Assembly: GCA_947623455.1 (NCBI GenBank)
Contig: OX392530.1
Span: forward strand, 37,107,405-37,171,404
Direction of reading: 5' to 3'
From: Mimachlamys varia
Taxonomy: Eukaryota; Mollusca; Bivalvia; Pectinida; Pectinidae
Length of the DNA: 64,000 nucleotides
The notes under the pieces were generated by a model. That model searched no databases and was not told the origin of the DNA. It saw nothing but the letters and a program-made list of their open reading frames with translations. A program made the translations under genes and the position numbers. Positions 40,131-51,189 of the stretch are shown here, piece by piece (the stretch's first letter is position 1; every line of letters starts with the position of its first letter).

Positions 40131-41943
40131 TACAGGGGGTGTTAGGAATACTACGGTAGTACGTGTCCCCAGATCTGTCCTATACCCTGTAACATCTACA
40201 TTATACAGGTGGTGTTACATGTAGGTATACTACGGTAGTACGTGTAGACCTGACCTATACCCTGTAACAACTACATTATACAGGTGGTGTTAGGTATACT
40301 ACGGTAGTACGTGTCCTCAGACCTGTCCTATACCCTGTAACATCTACAGTAAACAGGGGTTGTTAGGTATACTACGGTAGTACGTGTCCTATACCCTGGA
40401 ACATCCGCATTAAACAGGAGGTGTTAGGTATTCTACGGTAGTACGTGTCCTATACCCTGTAACATCTACAGTAAACAGGGGTTGTTAAGTATACTACGGT
40501 AGTACGTGTCCTATACCCTGTAACATCTACATTATACAGGAGGTGTTAGGTATACTACGGTAGTACGTGTCCTATACCCTGGAACATCCGCATTAAACAG
40601 GAGGTGTTAGGTTTTCTACGGTAGTACGTGTCCTATACCCTGGAACATCCACATTAAACAGGAGGTGTTAGGTATTCTACGGTAGTACGTGTCCTCAGAC
40701 CTGTCCTATACCCTGTAACATCTACATTATACAGGGGGTGTTAGGTATACTACGGTAGTACGTGTCCCCAGACCTGTCCTATACCCTGTAACATCTACAT
40801 TATACAGGGGGTGTTAGGTATACTACGGTAGTACGTGTCACCAGACCTGTCCTATACCCTGTAACATCTACATTATACATGGGGTGTTAGGTATACTACG
40901 GTAGTACGTGTCACCAGACCTGTCCTATACCCTGTAACATCTACATTATACATGGGGTGTTAGGTATACTACGGTAGTACGTGTCCCCAGACCTGTCCTA
41001 TACCCTGTAACATCTACATTATACATGGGGTGTTAGGTATACTACGGTAGTACGTGTCACCAGACCTGTCCTATGCCCTGTAACATCTACATTATACAGG
41101 GAGTGTTAGGTATACTTCGGTAATAGGTGCCCCCAGACCTGTCCTATACCCTGTAACATCTACATTAAACAGGAGGTGTTAGGTATACTACGGTAGTACG
41201 TGTAGACCTGTCCTATACCCTGTAACATCTACATTATACAGGGGGTGTTAGGTATACTACGGTAGTACGTGTAGACCTGTCCTATACCCTGTAACATCTA
41301 CATTATACAAGGGGTGTTAGGTATACTACGGTAGTACGTGTAGACCTGTCCTATACCCTGTAACATCTACATTATACATGAGGTGTTAGGTATACTACGG
41401 TAGTACGTGTCACCAGACCTGTCCTATACCCTGTAACATCTACATTATACATGGGGTGTTAGGTATACTACGGTAGTACGTGTCCCCAGACCTGTCCTAT
41501 ACCCTGTAACATCTACATTATACAGGGGGTGTTAGGTATACTACGGTAGTACGTGTCACCAGACCTGTCCTATACCCTGTAACATCTACATTATACAGGA
41601 GGTGTTAGGTATACTACGGTAGTACGTGTAGACCTGTCCTATACCCTGTTACATCTATATGATACAGGGGGTGTTAGGTATACTACGGTAGTACGTGTCC
41701 CCAGACCTGTTCTATACCCTGTAACATCTACATTATACAGGGGGTGTTAGGTATACTACGGTAGTACGTGTCCCCTGACCTGTCCTATACCCTGTAACAT
41801 CTACATTATACAGGAGGTGTTAGGTATACTACGGTAATAGGTCCCCCACACCTGCCCTATACCCTGTAACATCTACATTTTACAGGGGGTGTTAGGAATA
41901 CTACGGTAATACGTGCCCCCACACCTGCCCTATACCCTGTAAC
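40130..41943. repeat. Diverged right end of the satellite
   Basis: Units here include forms seen only at this end, such as CTGGAACATCCGCATTAAAC and GGTATTCTACGG (40.39-40.68 kb) and a 5-bp insertion GTTACATGTAGG (about 40215). The final units read GGTAATAGG or GTAATACGTGCC and stop at CCCTGTAACTTCC near 41943. Single-copy sequence follows at once. Confidence 0.8.
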
Positions 41944-44900
41944 TTCCTTTAGGTACGTGTATATCTATACAAACAGAGTGTTCTCTTGTATCTCAGGTTT
42001 CAAACATTAACCAGGTCGATGACCGGAAGTCCTATTGTCAACCTGATCGACATGTCATTTATTTTGCCGGTTGTGTATTGTCAAACAAATTGTTCGGTAA
42101 ACGATTCGTTAACGTACGTATATGGTGAAGTCTTGGTTTCATCCGATTGATTTAAAATATTCAAATTGTCAGTATGATAATGAGGTTGACGGGGATATTG
42201 TGACCTTTTTAAATAATTAAGGTGTTCGGAGTAGGGGATTCCAATGGCCTATAAATGTACCGGTACACTGACCTCGTGTTATCAAAGTTTACAATTTTAA
42301 AAGATAAACAATATCATATAAAATGGACCAGGGAATACCTTGGAATGGCTGTATCACTGAGAACGTAATATACATATTGGTTCTCTAATTGGGTTAAAAG
42401 TTACTCTACTTTTCAAGACCCTATTCAGTCTTGGATGTTTACTGATATAAGTAAGACAGGTCCTGTTTGTGTAAGATCTATTACAGATATTCTTACACAA
42501 ATTGACGACATAATTTCTTTAACTTGCATGATTATCTTCTTCATCACATTTGGAACAACTACTAAACGTATAGTATATTTGAGTCTTGGTTTATGCTTAA
42601 ATTTAACGGTGCATTTCTCTCCTCTTTCAAATAAAAAATTCCACAGAAGTGGATGTGTCGGCTGTGTGGCCAATTTTTTAATTTTAAGAAATGCGTGGGT
42701 TTTCTTTTCAAATAAACAAGAATCCTAATAAGTCAAAGGAACTATGAAAATCGTATGGAAACCTTAGTTCGGATGTCGGTTCTAAATTTATAGTAACGGT
42801 GACCTTGATCTTCGACCTTCAGAACTAAAGAGCAATCCCAAGCAAGGTACTCAGTAATTATAACACTGTATGGAGTCTGATTTTGAAAGGTTTAAGTACA
42901 CTAAAGGTATCGCACGGAAACCTAAGTTAGGACTTCGGTTCTATTCAAAGTAACGATGACCTTATTCTTTTTTTACATTTAGGCATGAAGAGCCATTCTA
43001 AGCAAATACTTCCATTAAGGAACCACTATAAAAATTGACATTGATATGAGGAACTCAAGTTATGTCACGGAAAACCTTTGTTTACGCCAAAAAGTAATCC
43101 CTATCATGTCACCTTTTTGGGCGACACAAAAAATGAAAGAAAAACAAATATTAATCTCGGCTGTCACATTGGTTGATATAGCATTTTCAGGTTAATATCA
43201 CAACATATTCACCTGATAAAAAGTCCATAACTGTATATGGACTCCACAGCTGAAATTGATTGAAATGGGAAAAAAGCAAAAGTAGGTGTAGTCGTATTAA
43301 AAACTGAACTCATCAGCGGGTCTGTTTCCTAATTACACTCTGTGTATATATATAACGATACGGAATCCTACTCGGAATTCTAATTAGATACGCATGGGGG
43401 AAATTATCAAATGCATAATCCGATGAGATTGCGACTGTTGCAGGTAATGATAAAACATTTTGTATCTGCAGCAATAAGCATTAAGTAATGTTATACGGTT
43501 TCTCATAAAATTGCAGTCAAAACCAAATTTTCAAATTGAGTTTTAGAGAATTACAGATCTAACAATTAATATGTCATAAACCTCTCTGCAGACATAAACC
43601 CGATAGCAGTTAATACGGCACCGACTGATGTTTGCGTCATTAAAGACTTGCATGCTTATTCCCGCGTGAGCGCGCGCGTGTGGTCCTATGCGGGAATTTC
43701 ATGTTTTCGGAGACACGCTGAACGTCTGTTGATGAAAACACGTGGGAAGGTTTACGATATCATCGCTGCCATCATCTGTCAGACGATATAAAACGATAAA
43801 TGTTGTCTTTGATCAAAAAAAGTGGAACGAATCGGAGGAATGTTAAGTGACTAGAAGGAAGAGGTGAAGGGCACGTGGACAGGAAAATAACTGTTAATAG
43901 GCATAGATAAACAATATATACGACGGCGTCATAGTGTCTATGACGTCATCAATGTATTGTTATCGTCGTTAAGCGTATGGAGACTGTAAATGAAAGCACA
44001 ACTGCTTAACACTCTTGTTTTTTTTTCTATATATACATAATTAACATAATACGGTTTGTTAAAACTATCTGATTTAAATCTATACAAGTATAATATTGAG
44101 GATCTTAAGCTTCGAGGTCGAATGAACTTGTTTTTACTAACGTCAAAATATATCACGGTTCAAAATTGACATGTGACAAAAGCAGAACATTTTGAGTACA
44201 ATGGAAGGCTTTTGTTTTATAATAGAATCATGATATAGTTCTTCTAACTACATTTCAACACACAATGTCTTGTTTAGTTTTTGGATTTATTTTTATGTTT
44301 CCAGACTACCTAATGTAAAATTAGTCAAAACCTGTTTAAGAGAAGATGTGAAAAGTATTATTTCGCTACAGATAGATAAACCGCTTCGCTCTGAATACTT
44401 GCTTTGGTTTACTTGTGATATCACTGATTTTGAACGTGAATTTATCATCCTTTTATTTGTGAAAATGTCTTTTAGCGATTATTCCAAAATTAAAAAAAAA
44501 CAAACAAAAAAACAGATCACTCATAACATTGACAAACAACCTTATTACAGTGACACCTCGACATAATGCCGCGTTCCATTTTACTTACTGTCAACATATT
44601 TTAAAGTCACTTTATCTTTTCTTCGCAGTTTTCCGCTAAACTCCTTTAAAAGATCAATATAAGTTTAACTCATTAAGCAGTATAACTCGGTTTACAGTAC
44701 GAGATATAAGACATAAGCATGGAAGCTCAAACACCCAATCACATCAACAAAAGGACGTTTTCCACCATCGATCAACGGTTGCCCCACTGCTATTCCGTAC
44801 TCTGATATCTCGTCAACAAACGATGGCACATAAATAATGCTCATGAAGAAATTCAAAAGCTCATTGAAATTATGCATCAAAACATTCTGTTATGGATTTT

Positions 44901-45239
44901 AGATAGCATGTTGAAAATGAAAACATCCTGCTAAGAGCCTCCCTTCCATTAACAGTAGGTGTGATGGATCGAGATTCAATGACCACCTCATCAAAGCAAA
45001 TAGTTTTAGGAATTTCAAACTGACGAATGCATCGTGTGCAATTTTCTCACAAAAAAAAAACCTCCAAGAAGAACACGTGCAGAAGTTACGGTTTACTGGT
45101 GGATATTTATTTTCATTTCAAGTATAGGTAATTATTGTTTATAGCATATTGGTGATACTGTGTATTGCAGTTCAAATATTATACATTATATTAATATGTT
45201 GTATACTGGATAGTAATAATATCTATCAACTGATCATTT
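41944..45239. other. Unique AT-rich sequence, no gene supported
   Basis: Overlapping opposite-strand open frames (42425-42728) and frames near 43938, 44270 and 44692 show no recognisable motif. A GCGCGCGCGTG stretch lies near 43670, and a full CRE palindrome lies at 43940-43949. A minus-strand frame at 44692-44880 has a protein-like middle (FVDEISEYGIAVGQPLIDGG) but no family I know. Confidence 0.45.
43940..43949. promoter_or_regulatory. Full CRE palindrome
   Basis: ATGACGTCAT; the nearby GGCGTCATAGTGTCT (from 43925) has the partial word GCGTCAT. Only the word is seen. Confidence 0.3.
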
Positions 45240-45315
45240 GAAAAATAAAATCAGCGAAATATGAAAGTGTCAACAAAACTATATTTCGAATCAAAATCGA
45301 TTAAACTAGCCAAGT
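45240..45315 (+). mobile_element. Partial copy of the dispersed repeat
   Basis: GTGTCAACAAAACTATAT, then CAAAATCGATTAAACTAG, matches the 5' part of the repeat seen at 45.66, 45.83 and 49.92 kb. It breaks off before the CCAGGTGTTCCGG core. Confidence 0.6.
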
Positions 45316-45654
45316 TTACAGAGATGTGTTAAACGTACTCTCTACAGTGGCCAGTACTACTGGTATATTTTACCAGTCACAGGGATGTTGAAATAACAGG
45401 AGGAAGGGGAAAGGAATAGCAGAGAGCCTTAATAACCATGAAGTGAATTTATACTTTCATTTCTTGGACTACATTCTGGTTCCTGTAAACGGGTTCAACA
45501 ACTTGTCCTAGGTAAAAGCAAATGGAACTAATTTTTATATAATCATAACATGAACATATTGAAACAAATGATAACAAATTTTAAAAGACAGTGTTAGCTA
45601 TTACATTAAAATGTTAACGTTAGCTCCACTTCGTTACAGATCAATCAGTGTCTA

Positions 45655-45815
45655 TCAGAAAAAAAAGTCAGAGAATATCAAAGCGTCAACAAAACTATAT
45701 TCCGAACCCAAAATAGATTAAACTAGAGGCAAAATAGGAACAAAGAAAATATTTACATGGAGACCCTCGTACAAGAGAATAAGACTAGGTGTTCCGGAGG
45801 GTAAGCGTCTATGAA
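45655..45815 (+). mobile_element. Dispersed repeat copy, first of a tandem pair
   Basis: It runs from AGAGAATATCAAAGCGTC to AGACTAGGTGTTCCGGAGGG. A second copy follows directly with a spacing of about 152 bp (AACTAGAGGC at 45721, AACCAGGGGC at about 45873). Confidence 0.7.
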
Positions 45816-45824
45816 AATAAATAA

Positions 45825-45972
45825 GAGAATACCGAAGCGTTAACAAAATCATAATCCAAACTCAAATCGATTAAACCAGGGGCAAAATTTGGACAAAGGA
45901 AAGGTTCACATGGAGACTCTTGCAAAAGTACAAGAGAATAAGACCAGGTGTTCCGGAAGAGTAAGTGTCTTC
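45825..45972 (+). mobile_element. Dispersed repeat copy, second of a tandem pair
   Basis: It has the same order of blocks as the 45.66-kb copy, with the full AAGACCAGGTGTTCCGGAAG core (45942-45961). After GTAAGTGTCTTCTATGAAC it departs from the other copies and passes into a coding-like stretch. Confidence 0.7.
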
Positions 45973-46193
45973 TATGAACCTATGAAACGAAGGATAGACG
46001 GACTTCGTCGTAAGCTCCTGGCCAAGTTCATCACAGTTGACCATCAAACAGACCTGACCAACGTACCATTCAAATCCACAGATGTGCAGCTGTCTAATGA
46101 TTACATTGCTGTATAGATGTCTGCTAGGACATACAGTCCCTGATTGAGGATGAAGAGAACACACCTATTGCCACCCCTGTCGAGTTATTTAGG
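45973..46193 (+). pseudogene. Decayed coding-like stretch, family unknown
   Basis: One frame reads through MKRRIDGLRRKLLAKF and FITVDHQTDLTNVPFKS to a TAG at 46114-46116. Protein-like sequence then continues in another frame (DIQSLIEDEENTPIATPVELF) after a second TAG at 46125-46127. It stops at AGG followed by GTAAGC at 46194-46199, a good splice donor. The mixed composition across both halves suggests one former exon with a small indel and a nonsense change. Transposon-derived coding sequence is another option. I do not recognise the product. The open frame upstream of 45973 is translated dispersed repeat, not gene. Confidence 0.35.
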
Positions 46194-46199
46194 GTAAGC

Positions 46200-48685
46200 T
46201 TGAGTTTAAATGTTTGTATTTCGTTCATTTCGAAAATGTTCTGCTTTAATATAGATTTTCGAAAATGCTTATCATAGTATAGTCACAATAATCTTTTTTG
46301 TAGATATGTAAGGAAGTTATACCAACCAGTGGCCAACATTTAAAGACGTTTCCCTTTGGATTTGATTTAAAGTCTTGGATGACTCGATCATCCTGGACCC
46401 CCATAGGCTGAATGATCACATTGACATTTTAAAATAGAAAACTATCTATGTCTGTTATAGCATACAGGTTACCCAAGGTATTCAAGGTTTTCAGGGAGGA
46501 AATCAGTAATACCTTAGCATATGACTTTTCTTATTCACCAGATGGTATGATGAGGATATTGCCATTTTTTGGAAGAGAACGGCAAGTTAAACATTTGCTT
46601 AAGATTCCATGAGTTCCTATTCGGTGTAAAAATATAACGACAGTGATTGCAAGAACAAACTTAAAGCTGAATGTGAAAGTGTATTCTCTTGCGTCAAAAT
46701 GATGCACACTTTTTTCAGATCTGGAATGTACAATGATACTGTATGACTAAAGTTATCTTCTTCTCAAGAAAGTTAACAATAAAAACTGTAACCAGTCTAT
46801 CCTAACAGTAACACAAGTAAAAGTTACATATCAGTCAAAAGGGTTTCTTCTATAGAACACCAACTATATCTATTGTAAACATTTGACATTTTGTCATTGT
46901 TGTATATATTTTTGATCGAAAAATGGTCTCTGAAACAAAGCACAACGCAAAAATAAAAAACAAAAACAAAACAACAAAAAAAGAAAAAGGAAACGCCGTA
47001 CGCAATGCTGCCTCTTTAGAGGTGTGCATCTACCTGCTGTGAGGTTAACATACCTAGAATAACAAATGTTACTCTTCAAGATCTGCGATTTGTATGGGTT
47101 ACGTACTGTCAAAATTATTTTTTTATGGCTAATCTTTTAAACTACAAAATGCATACTATACTTTCCAATTGTAAACACTTTGCTTGTGTATCATCCCAAT
47201 TTGGCTCCTATGTTGTGCACGAAGGGATTCGAAGGCTACACGAAATTAACGAGAAGATTTCATAAGTCAAATATTTCAGTTACTAGTAGTAAGGAGACCT
47301 ATCATTGAATATCAAGTTGTTCTTTTAAATGCAAACTCATAAATAAACATTCCTGCTATAAAGTACATCCCGTACAACAAAGACTCTGAAGACGTTCCGG
47401 TAACGAAATTAGCGCGGATGTAATTTTGTAATGTACATTTATCAACTCTTTTTCTCTCTTCACTTAAAGAGAAAATCTTCACACATGTCTGCCAGATTTT
47501 TGAAACATCAAACCTGATAATCCCAACTCTGTTTTCCCTTTTCCTGGTACGCAATCCGCCGTATTGTCTGCCAAGAAAATAAACTGTGGTTAACATTATT
47601 TTAAAGTTCAAATTTCTGCGATACGTCTGTGTTCTATGACAGATAAGTGTTTATAGGGAGTGTTTCATAACACAACTTGGCAACAATGCTCCGTGTTACG
47701 TGTTTTTCTTATCGTAATTAAGACGTGGTGGCGGGAAACACCGGGGAGCAAAAAGACAAAAAACAGAAATTCTTTTGACTGCTGGCCTTATTGTAGCTGA
47801 CAAGCGTTTAACTAACGTCGATGATGGGCTTGATTTAATGATTATGACAATCTTGGGGGGAATCTCGCAGCGTGCGAGATGATGGATGACGAGAATACAG
47901 GGACATGCTAATTGGATAGAACTCAAGACACGTTGGGACAGAGTAACATTAATTATTTTTTTCTAACTCTGTAATGCGGTATGAATTTGCCTGGAAAGAC
48001 TTAACTCAGGTTAAAATCCAAAAGATCTTTTTTTTTATACAAAGACGAACATTTTCGTTTTTTTTCTTTGATAATTATTTTGGTATAAAGAAAGAACCCC
48101 AAAAAGTAGAAGTAGAAAAAAAACTCTCTTTCAAAATTGAGTGCATTTATATGTACAATGTACTTTATTGAATTAAGATTCCTGGAGATTATGTACCTTA
48201 AACCAGTAGAATTTCTTTACAACGTACGTTGTCCATAACGGTTAATTTACACACTACACAATCCTTTTCTTAAACAATATACCCATCTAGATTTATCTTA
48301 ACAAATGGGTAAATGTATTCTAACAAATAATGAATCTAATTCTTAAAAGATACAGAAGCTATATCAGTAATTATAACAGATCCTCGGATAAGACAATACA
48401 AAAATCAAAATAGAAGCAAAACGTCTGCACTAAAAACACGATGCAGAATAAAACAAATGATTTGTATTTACAATCTTGTAGGTGATATCTTCCTTAAAAT
48501 ATCTGTATCAGTGAGTCACAGTACAGCATTCCGGAACGTTTGTCTCGTACTTCACTAATTGTGTCGGCTGATAAAGGGTTGCAAGCACCTATACTTAGAG
48601 ACACTTCTTTCTCTTGTCCACGTCACTGTTTTGTATTGCAACATCATCGTAAAGGAGGTCAAAGAATATTGAAATACTTGTAAAT
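46200..48685. other. Unique AT-rich sequence, no gene supported
   Basis: An A/C-rich low-complexity run lies at 46945-46990. A minus-strand 99-codon frame (47312-47611) and others lack recognisable features. T runs occur near 48030-48070. Confidence 0.5.
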
Positions 48686-48726
48686 GTTGAAGGCAATTCG
48701 AACCAGGTGTTCCGGAAGGGTATGCG
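48686..48726 (+). mobile_element. Core fragment of the dispersed repeat
   Basis: Only the AACCAGGTGTTCCGGAAG core with GGTATGCG after it is kept. It is a small remnant of the family seen at 0.8, 45.7 and 49.9 kb. Confidence 0.45.
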
Positions 48727-49704
48727 TATTGTCCTTCATTACAATAGCAGCCATATGAGTGTAGGCGAAATCAAAACCGGGATATTTGCAGCAAAACAAA
48801 CAACATACTATTGAACAAATCATAGACATCATTCTGGACACCATAAAAGGAAATGTCATGGTCTATGTCTCGTCCTGCACTTCAAGATTAATCAACAGAG
48901 GGGCAGCAGTGTTAAGGTGTCTGACCATCTACTACCAGTAGTCTCTCACCTTTGGGTGTATATGTTGTGTGTGAGTGTGTATTCGTGAGGTTACGGTTTA
49001 GTCGTGTAAGACTCTTTGCGATAGTGCGGAATTTACACAAACTATGTAGTGTTACCATACTTAGGAACACTACTGAAGTCCCCCAGAAGAATACCCCACC
49101 CGGTCACGTTAAACTGACAATTTAGAATGTGCCATCGTGTCTCAAATTCTTTTTGCGGTTCTGTTTTCCAAAAGACCTGAAGCAGCACAGACAATGTTTG
49201 GCGGTAGCGGTATTTTATCTACCTGCCCATCCTGTTTAATTTGCAATCATGATATACTGTGACATAGGCAGAAAGACGATAATCAGATGGGCTTCTGTTT
49301 CCATCATCAAAAACGGACCATTATTCAAAATCGCTCCAGAAGTGTCAAAGCCTCATTAACCGTCCCTCTAGGTGGCCAAACGGGATGCATTTCGGTGTCT
49401 GTCGTAATGTACCAAGAAACCAAGAAGTCCAGAGACATGGAGAACATCAACAATAGTTAAAACATCAAACACGTAATATAGCTTACCTCCCATCGTGATT
49501 CCGTGTGGTTGGATATCACATGGTTGCCTTGAACGACAAGCCGTTCTGTTCAGATAGAGGAATTATATATATGATTTACAATCTAGATGCTATTGTCAAC
49601 ACTAACAGAACATGTTTTGTTCTCGAAGTGAGAATATATGAAATATTTGTTTGAATTAAGATGTCTCAAACCGATGCATATATATTAGAAACATGCTTGG
49701 GCTG
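48727..49704. other. Unique sequence with a possible old repeat piece
   Basis: It holds a TGTGTGTGAGTGTG tract near 48965. The words CCCCAGAAGAATACC and CCACCCGGTCACGTTAAAC near 49081-49115 look like part of a mollusc repeat I remember, but the match is from memory. No gene is seen. Confidence 0.35.
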
Positions 49705-49790
49705 TGTTGTGTTTTAAGCCCTATTAACAGCTAGTCAGTTAAGGACGTACCAGGTTTTGTTGTTCGAGAACAAGTAAGAGTATCCTAATT
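49705..49790 (-). mobile_element. SINE fragment related to the 3.3-kb copy
   Basis: GTGTTTTAAGCCCTATTAAC followed by AGCTAG matches the plus-strand block at 3321-3346. It extends with AAGGACGTACCAGGTTTT, which I recall as part of the same family. It is truncated: the B-box end is missing. Confidence 0.5.
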
Positions 49791-49914
49791 ATTGTGTTCT
49801 TTCTTGCGAGGCATAGTAGGCAATTTCTATTCTGTCACTAACAATGACTTGATTAGGAGCACGAGTTGAAGACTAAATACTTACTGGAGCAATACCAATA
49901 AGTACGAAAATTGT

Positions 49915-50290
49915 TTTAGAGAGTACCAAAGTGTCAACAAAACCATAATCCGAACTCAAAATCGATTAACCTAGGGGCAAAGTACGCAAAAAAAGATCCT
50001 CATGAAGTCCCTTGTAAATGTACAAGAGAAAAAGACCAAGTATTCCAGAGGAGTAAGCGTCTTCTGCTTCATCGACGACAACCCCATGTAAATAACTTGA
50101 TCATATCAAAGTTAACATCAATCCTCAAAATGAAAATCGAGTCATCATTGTCAATCACAACTAGTAAACACAGTGATTAGCATACTCAAAAACGTCCATC
50201 TTCGTATCACACAATGATACAGAATGAGACAAAATGGCGACCATAAAACCAAAGTTCTGATCAACCTGCATCTCTCTCATCTTCCTGTGT
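49915..50290 (+). mobile_element. Longest direct copy of the dispersed repeat
   Basis: The blocks run in order: AGTACCAAAGTGTCAACAAA, CAAAATCGATTAACCTAGGG, CAAGTATTCCAGAGG (worn core), GTCTTCTGCTTCATCGACGA, then AAATGGCGACCATAAAACC and ATCAACCTGCATCTC. The last two blocks match the right arm of the fold-back copy (reverse complement of about 1330-1375), so this copy spans both parts in one direction. No intact reading frame. Confidence 0.7.
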
Positions 50291-50798
50291 TGTTAGATTG
50301 TTTGTAAGTAGTCGACATCGATAACGATTCTCAACAACGTGGTGGCGGAGTGGCTATCTTTTTTAAGAAATACACGAGACATCAGATTTCCAACACCGAT
50401 TACATAACTGTATTCTCTCTTCGAAAGCATATGTAAACTTAAGCTGATAATGTAACAAACATATTGTCTGTATATGAACATGTAGATAGATACACATTGT
50501 GTTAACTAAGAACGACAGAAATACTGTAAAACTTCCACCATTTGTTTTACAGAAACATTGGTGTCAAAAAAAGTGTTTGGTGATAGATTGAGGGACGTGA
50601 ATTGAGTGGTCTAAAGGAAACAAGAAAAGTTGGACATTGGCATATGTGGATGGGCGGTAGGCGAGATGGGAAATGAAATGATGACATCACACCGAGGTTC
50701 CACTGCATGCCGTGAATCATGATTAAATGTAAAAAGGAAAAATAGAATATAGAAACAAGAATCAGTTGGAAATATTTTACATGTAAATTAGGTATCAA
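50291..50798. other. Unique sequence, no gene seen
   Basis: Minus-strand frames of 62 and 86 codons have no features. This is the pre-insertion flank of the SINE that follows. Confidence 0.5.
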
Positions 50799-50808
50799 TG
50801 CAATCAAG
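50799..50808. repeat. SINE target-site duplication, left
   Basis: TGCAATCAAG, identical to the copy at the right end of the SINE. Confidence 0.8.
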
Positions 50809-51179
50809 GAGGCACGGTGGTATAGTGGTAGGACACCAGGCTGGTGATCTAAAGGTTGCGAGTTCGAGTCCCGCTCAAGGATCTTGCATTGTGTCCTTGA
50901 GCAAGATACTTTACTCTACTTGTTCCAGTCTACTCAGCTGTAAATGAGTACGTGGTTGGGTAGTGCTAGAAATTGTGCGATGTTAGCTATGCGAGCCGAA
51001 ATGGCAGCACCGGTTGTATGCTCCCCAGAGAGTTGGGAACGATATTGCTTAGCTGGTTGCTAAGGCCCTATAACCACGGATAACAATTTGTGAACTGCTT
51101 TGAGACGGCCTTAAAGGTCGAGATAAAACGGTATGTAAGAACCTCGAATTATTACATTATTATTATTAATGTAGTTTTC
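50809..51179 (+). mobile_element. tRNA-derived SINE with 10-bp target-site duplication
   Basis: The tRNA-like head has an A-box-like TATAGTGGTAGGACACC (50821-50837) and a B-box GAGTTCGAGTCCC, both internal RNA polymerase III promoter parts. The middle CTTGTTCCAGTCTACTCAGC followed by TGTAAATGAGTAC resembles the conserved core of Nin-DC/Meta-type SINEs of marine invertebrates. The tail ends in an ATTATTATT microsatellite, as expected for a LINE-mobilised element. TGCAATCAAG stands directly before the element (50799-50808) and again directly after it (51180-51189), a perfect target-site duplication. Its length of about 371 bp fits a full-length element. It encodes no protein. Confidence 0.85.
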
Positions 51180-51189
51180 TGCAATCAAG
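51180..51189. repeat. SINE target-site duplication, right
   Basis: TGCAATCAAG, identical to the left copy. A perfect match suggests the insertion is not very old. Confidence 0.8.

Larger units (their letters stand above)
13186..41943. repeat. Giant 73-bp satellite array (28.8 kb, about 400 units)
   Basis: Head-to-tail units, all in one orientation. The standard unit is 73 bp (TGTTAGG at 13327 and 13400). In order it holds TGTTAGGTATACTACGGTAG, TACGTGTCCCCAGACCTG, TCCTATACCCTGTAACATC and TACATTATACAGG plus three bases. Frequent variants have lengths near 61 bp (loss of 12 bp), 69 bp (TACGTGTAGACC) and 77 bp (GTTAGTAGG). No frame of 60 codons or more exists anywhere inside, because the unit has stops and its period is not a multiple of three. 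Rare variants recur at kilobase spacings, so large blocks were duplicated. The first and last units are shortened or more diverged than the interior. Centromeric, subtelomeric or interstitial location cannot be told from sequence alone. I do not recognise the unit as a named satellite. Confidence 0.98.

Noticed and set aside
13186..41943. CRISPR-like array
   Set aside because: Units are contiguous 73-bp monomers without unique spacers. All parts of the unit are repeated, and the setting is eukaryotic.
45889..45972. N-terminal part of a 75-residue open frame as a gene start
   Set aside because: This part is a translated dispersed repeat, found with other reading frames and stops at 0.8, 45.7 and 49.9 kb.
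50809..50890. Functional tRNA gene
   Set aside because: The tRNA-like head is fused to a SINE body with a microsatellite tail and target duplication. The acceptor stem does not close, so it is a SINE promoter and not a tRNA gene.
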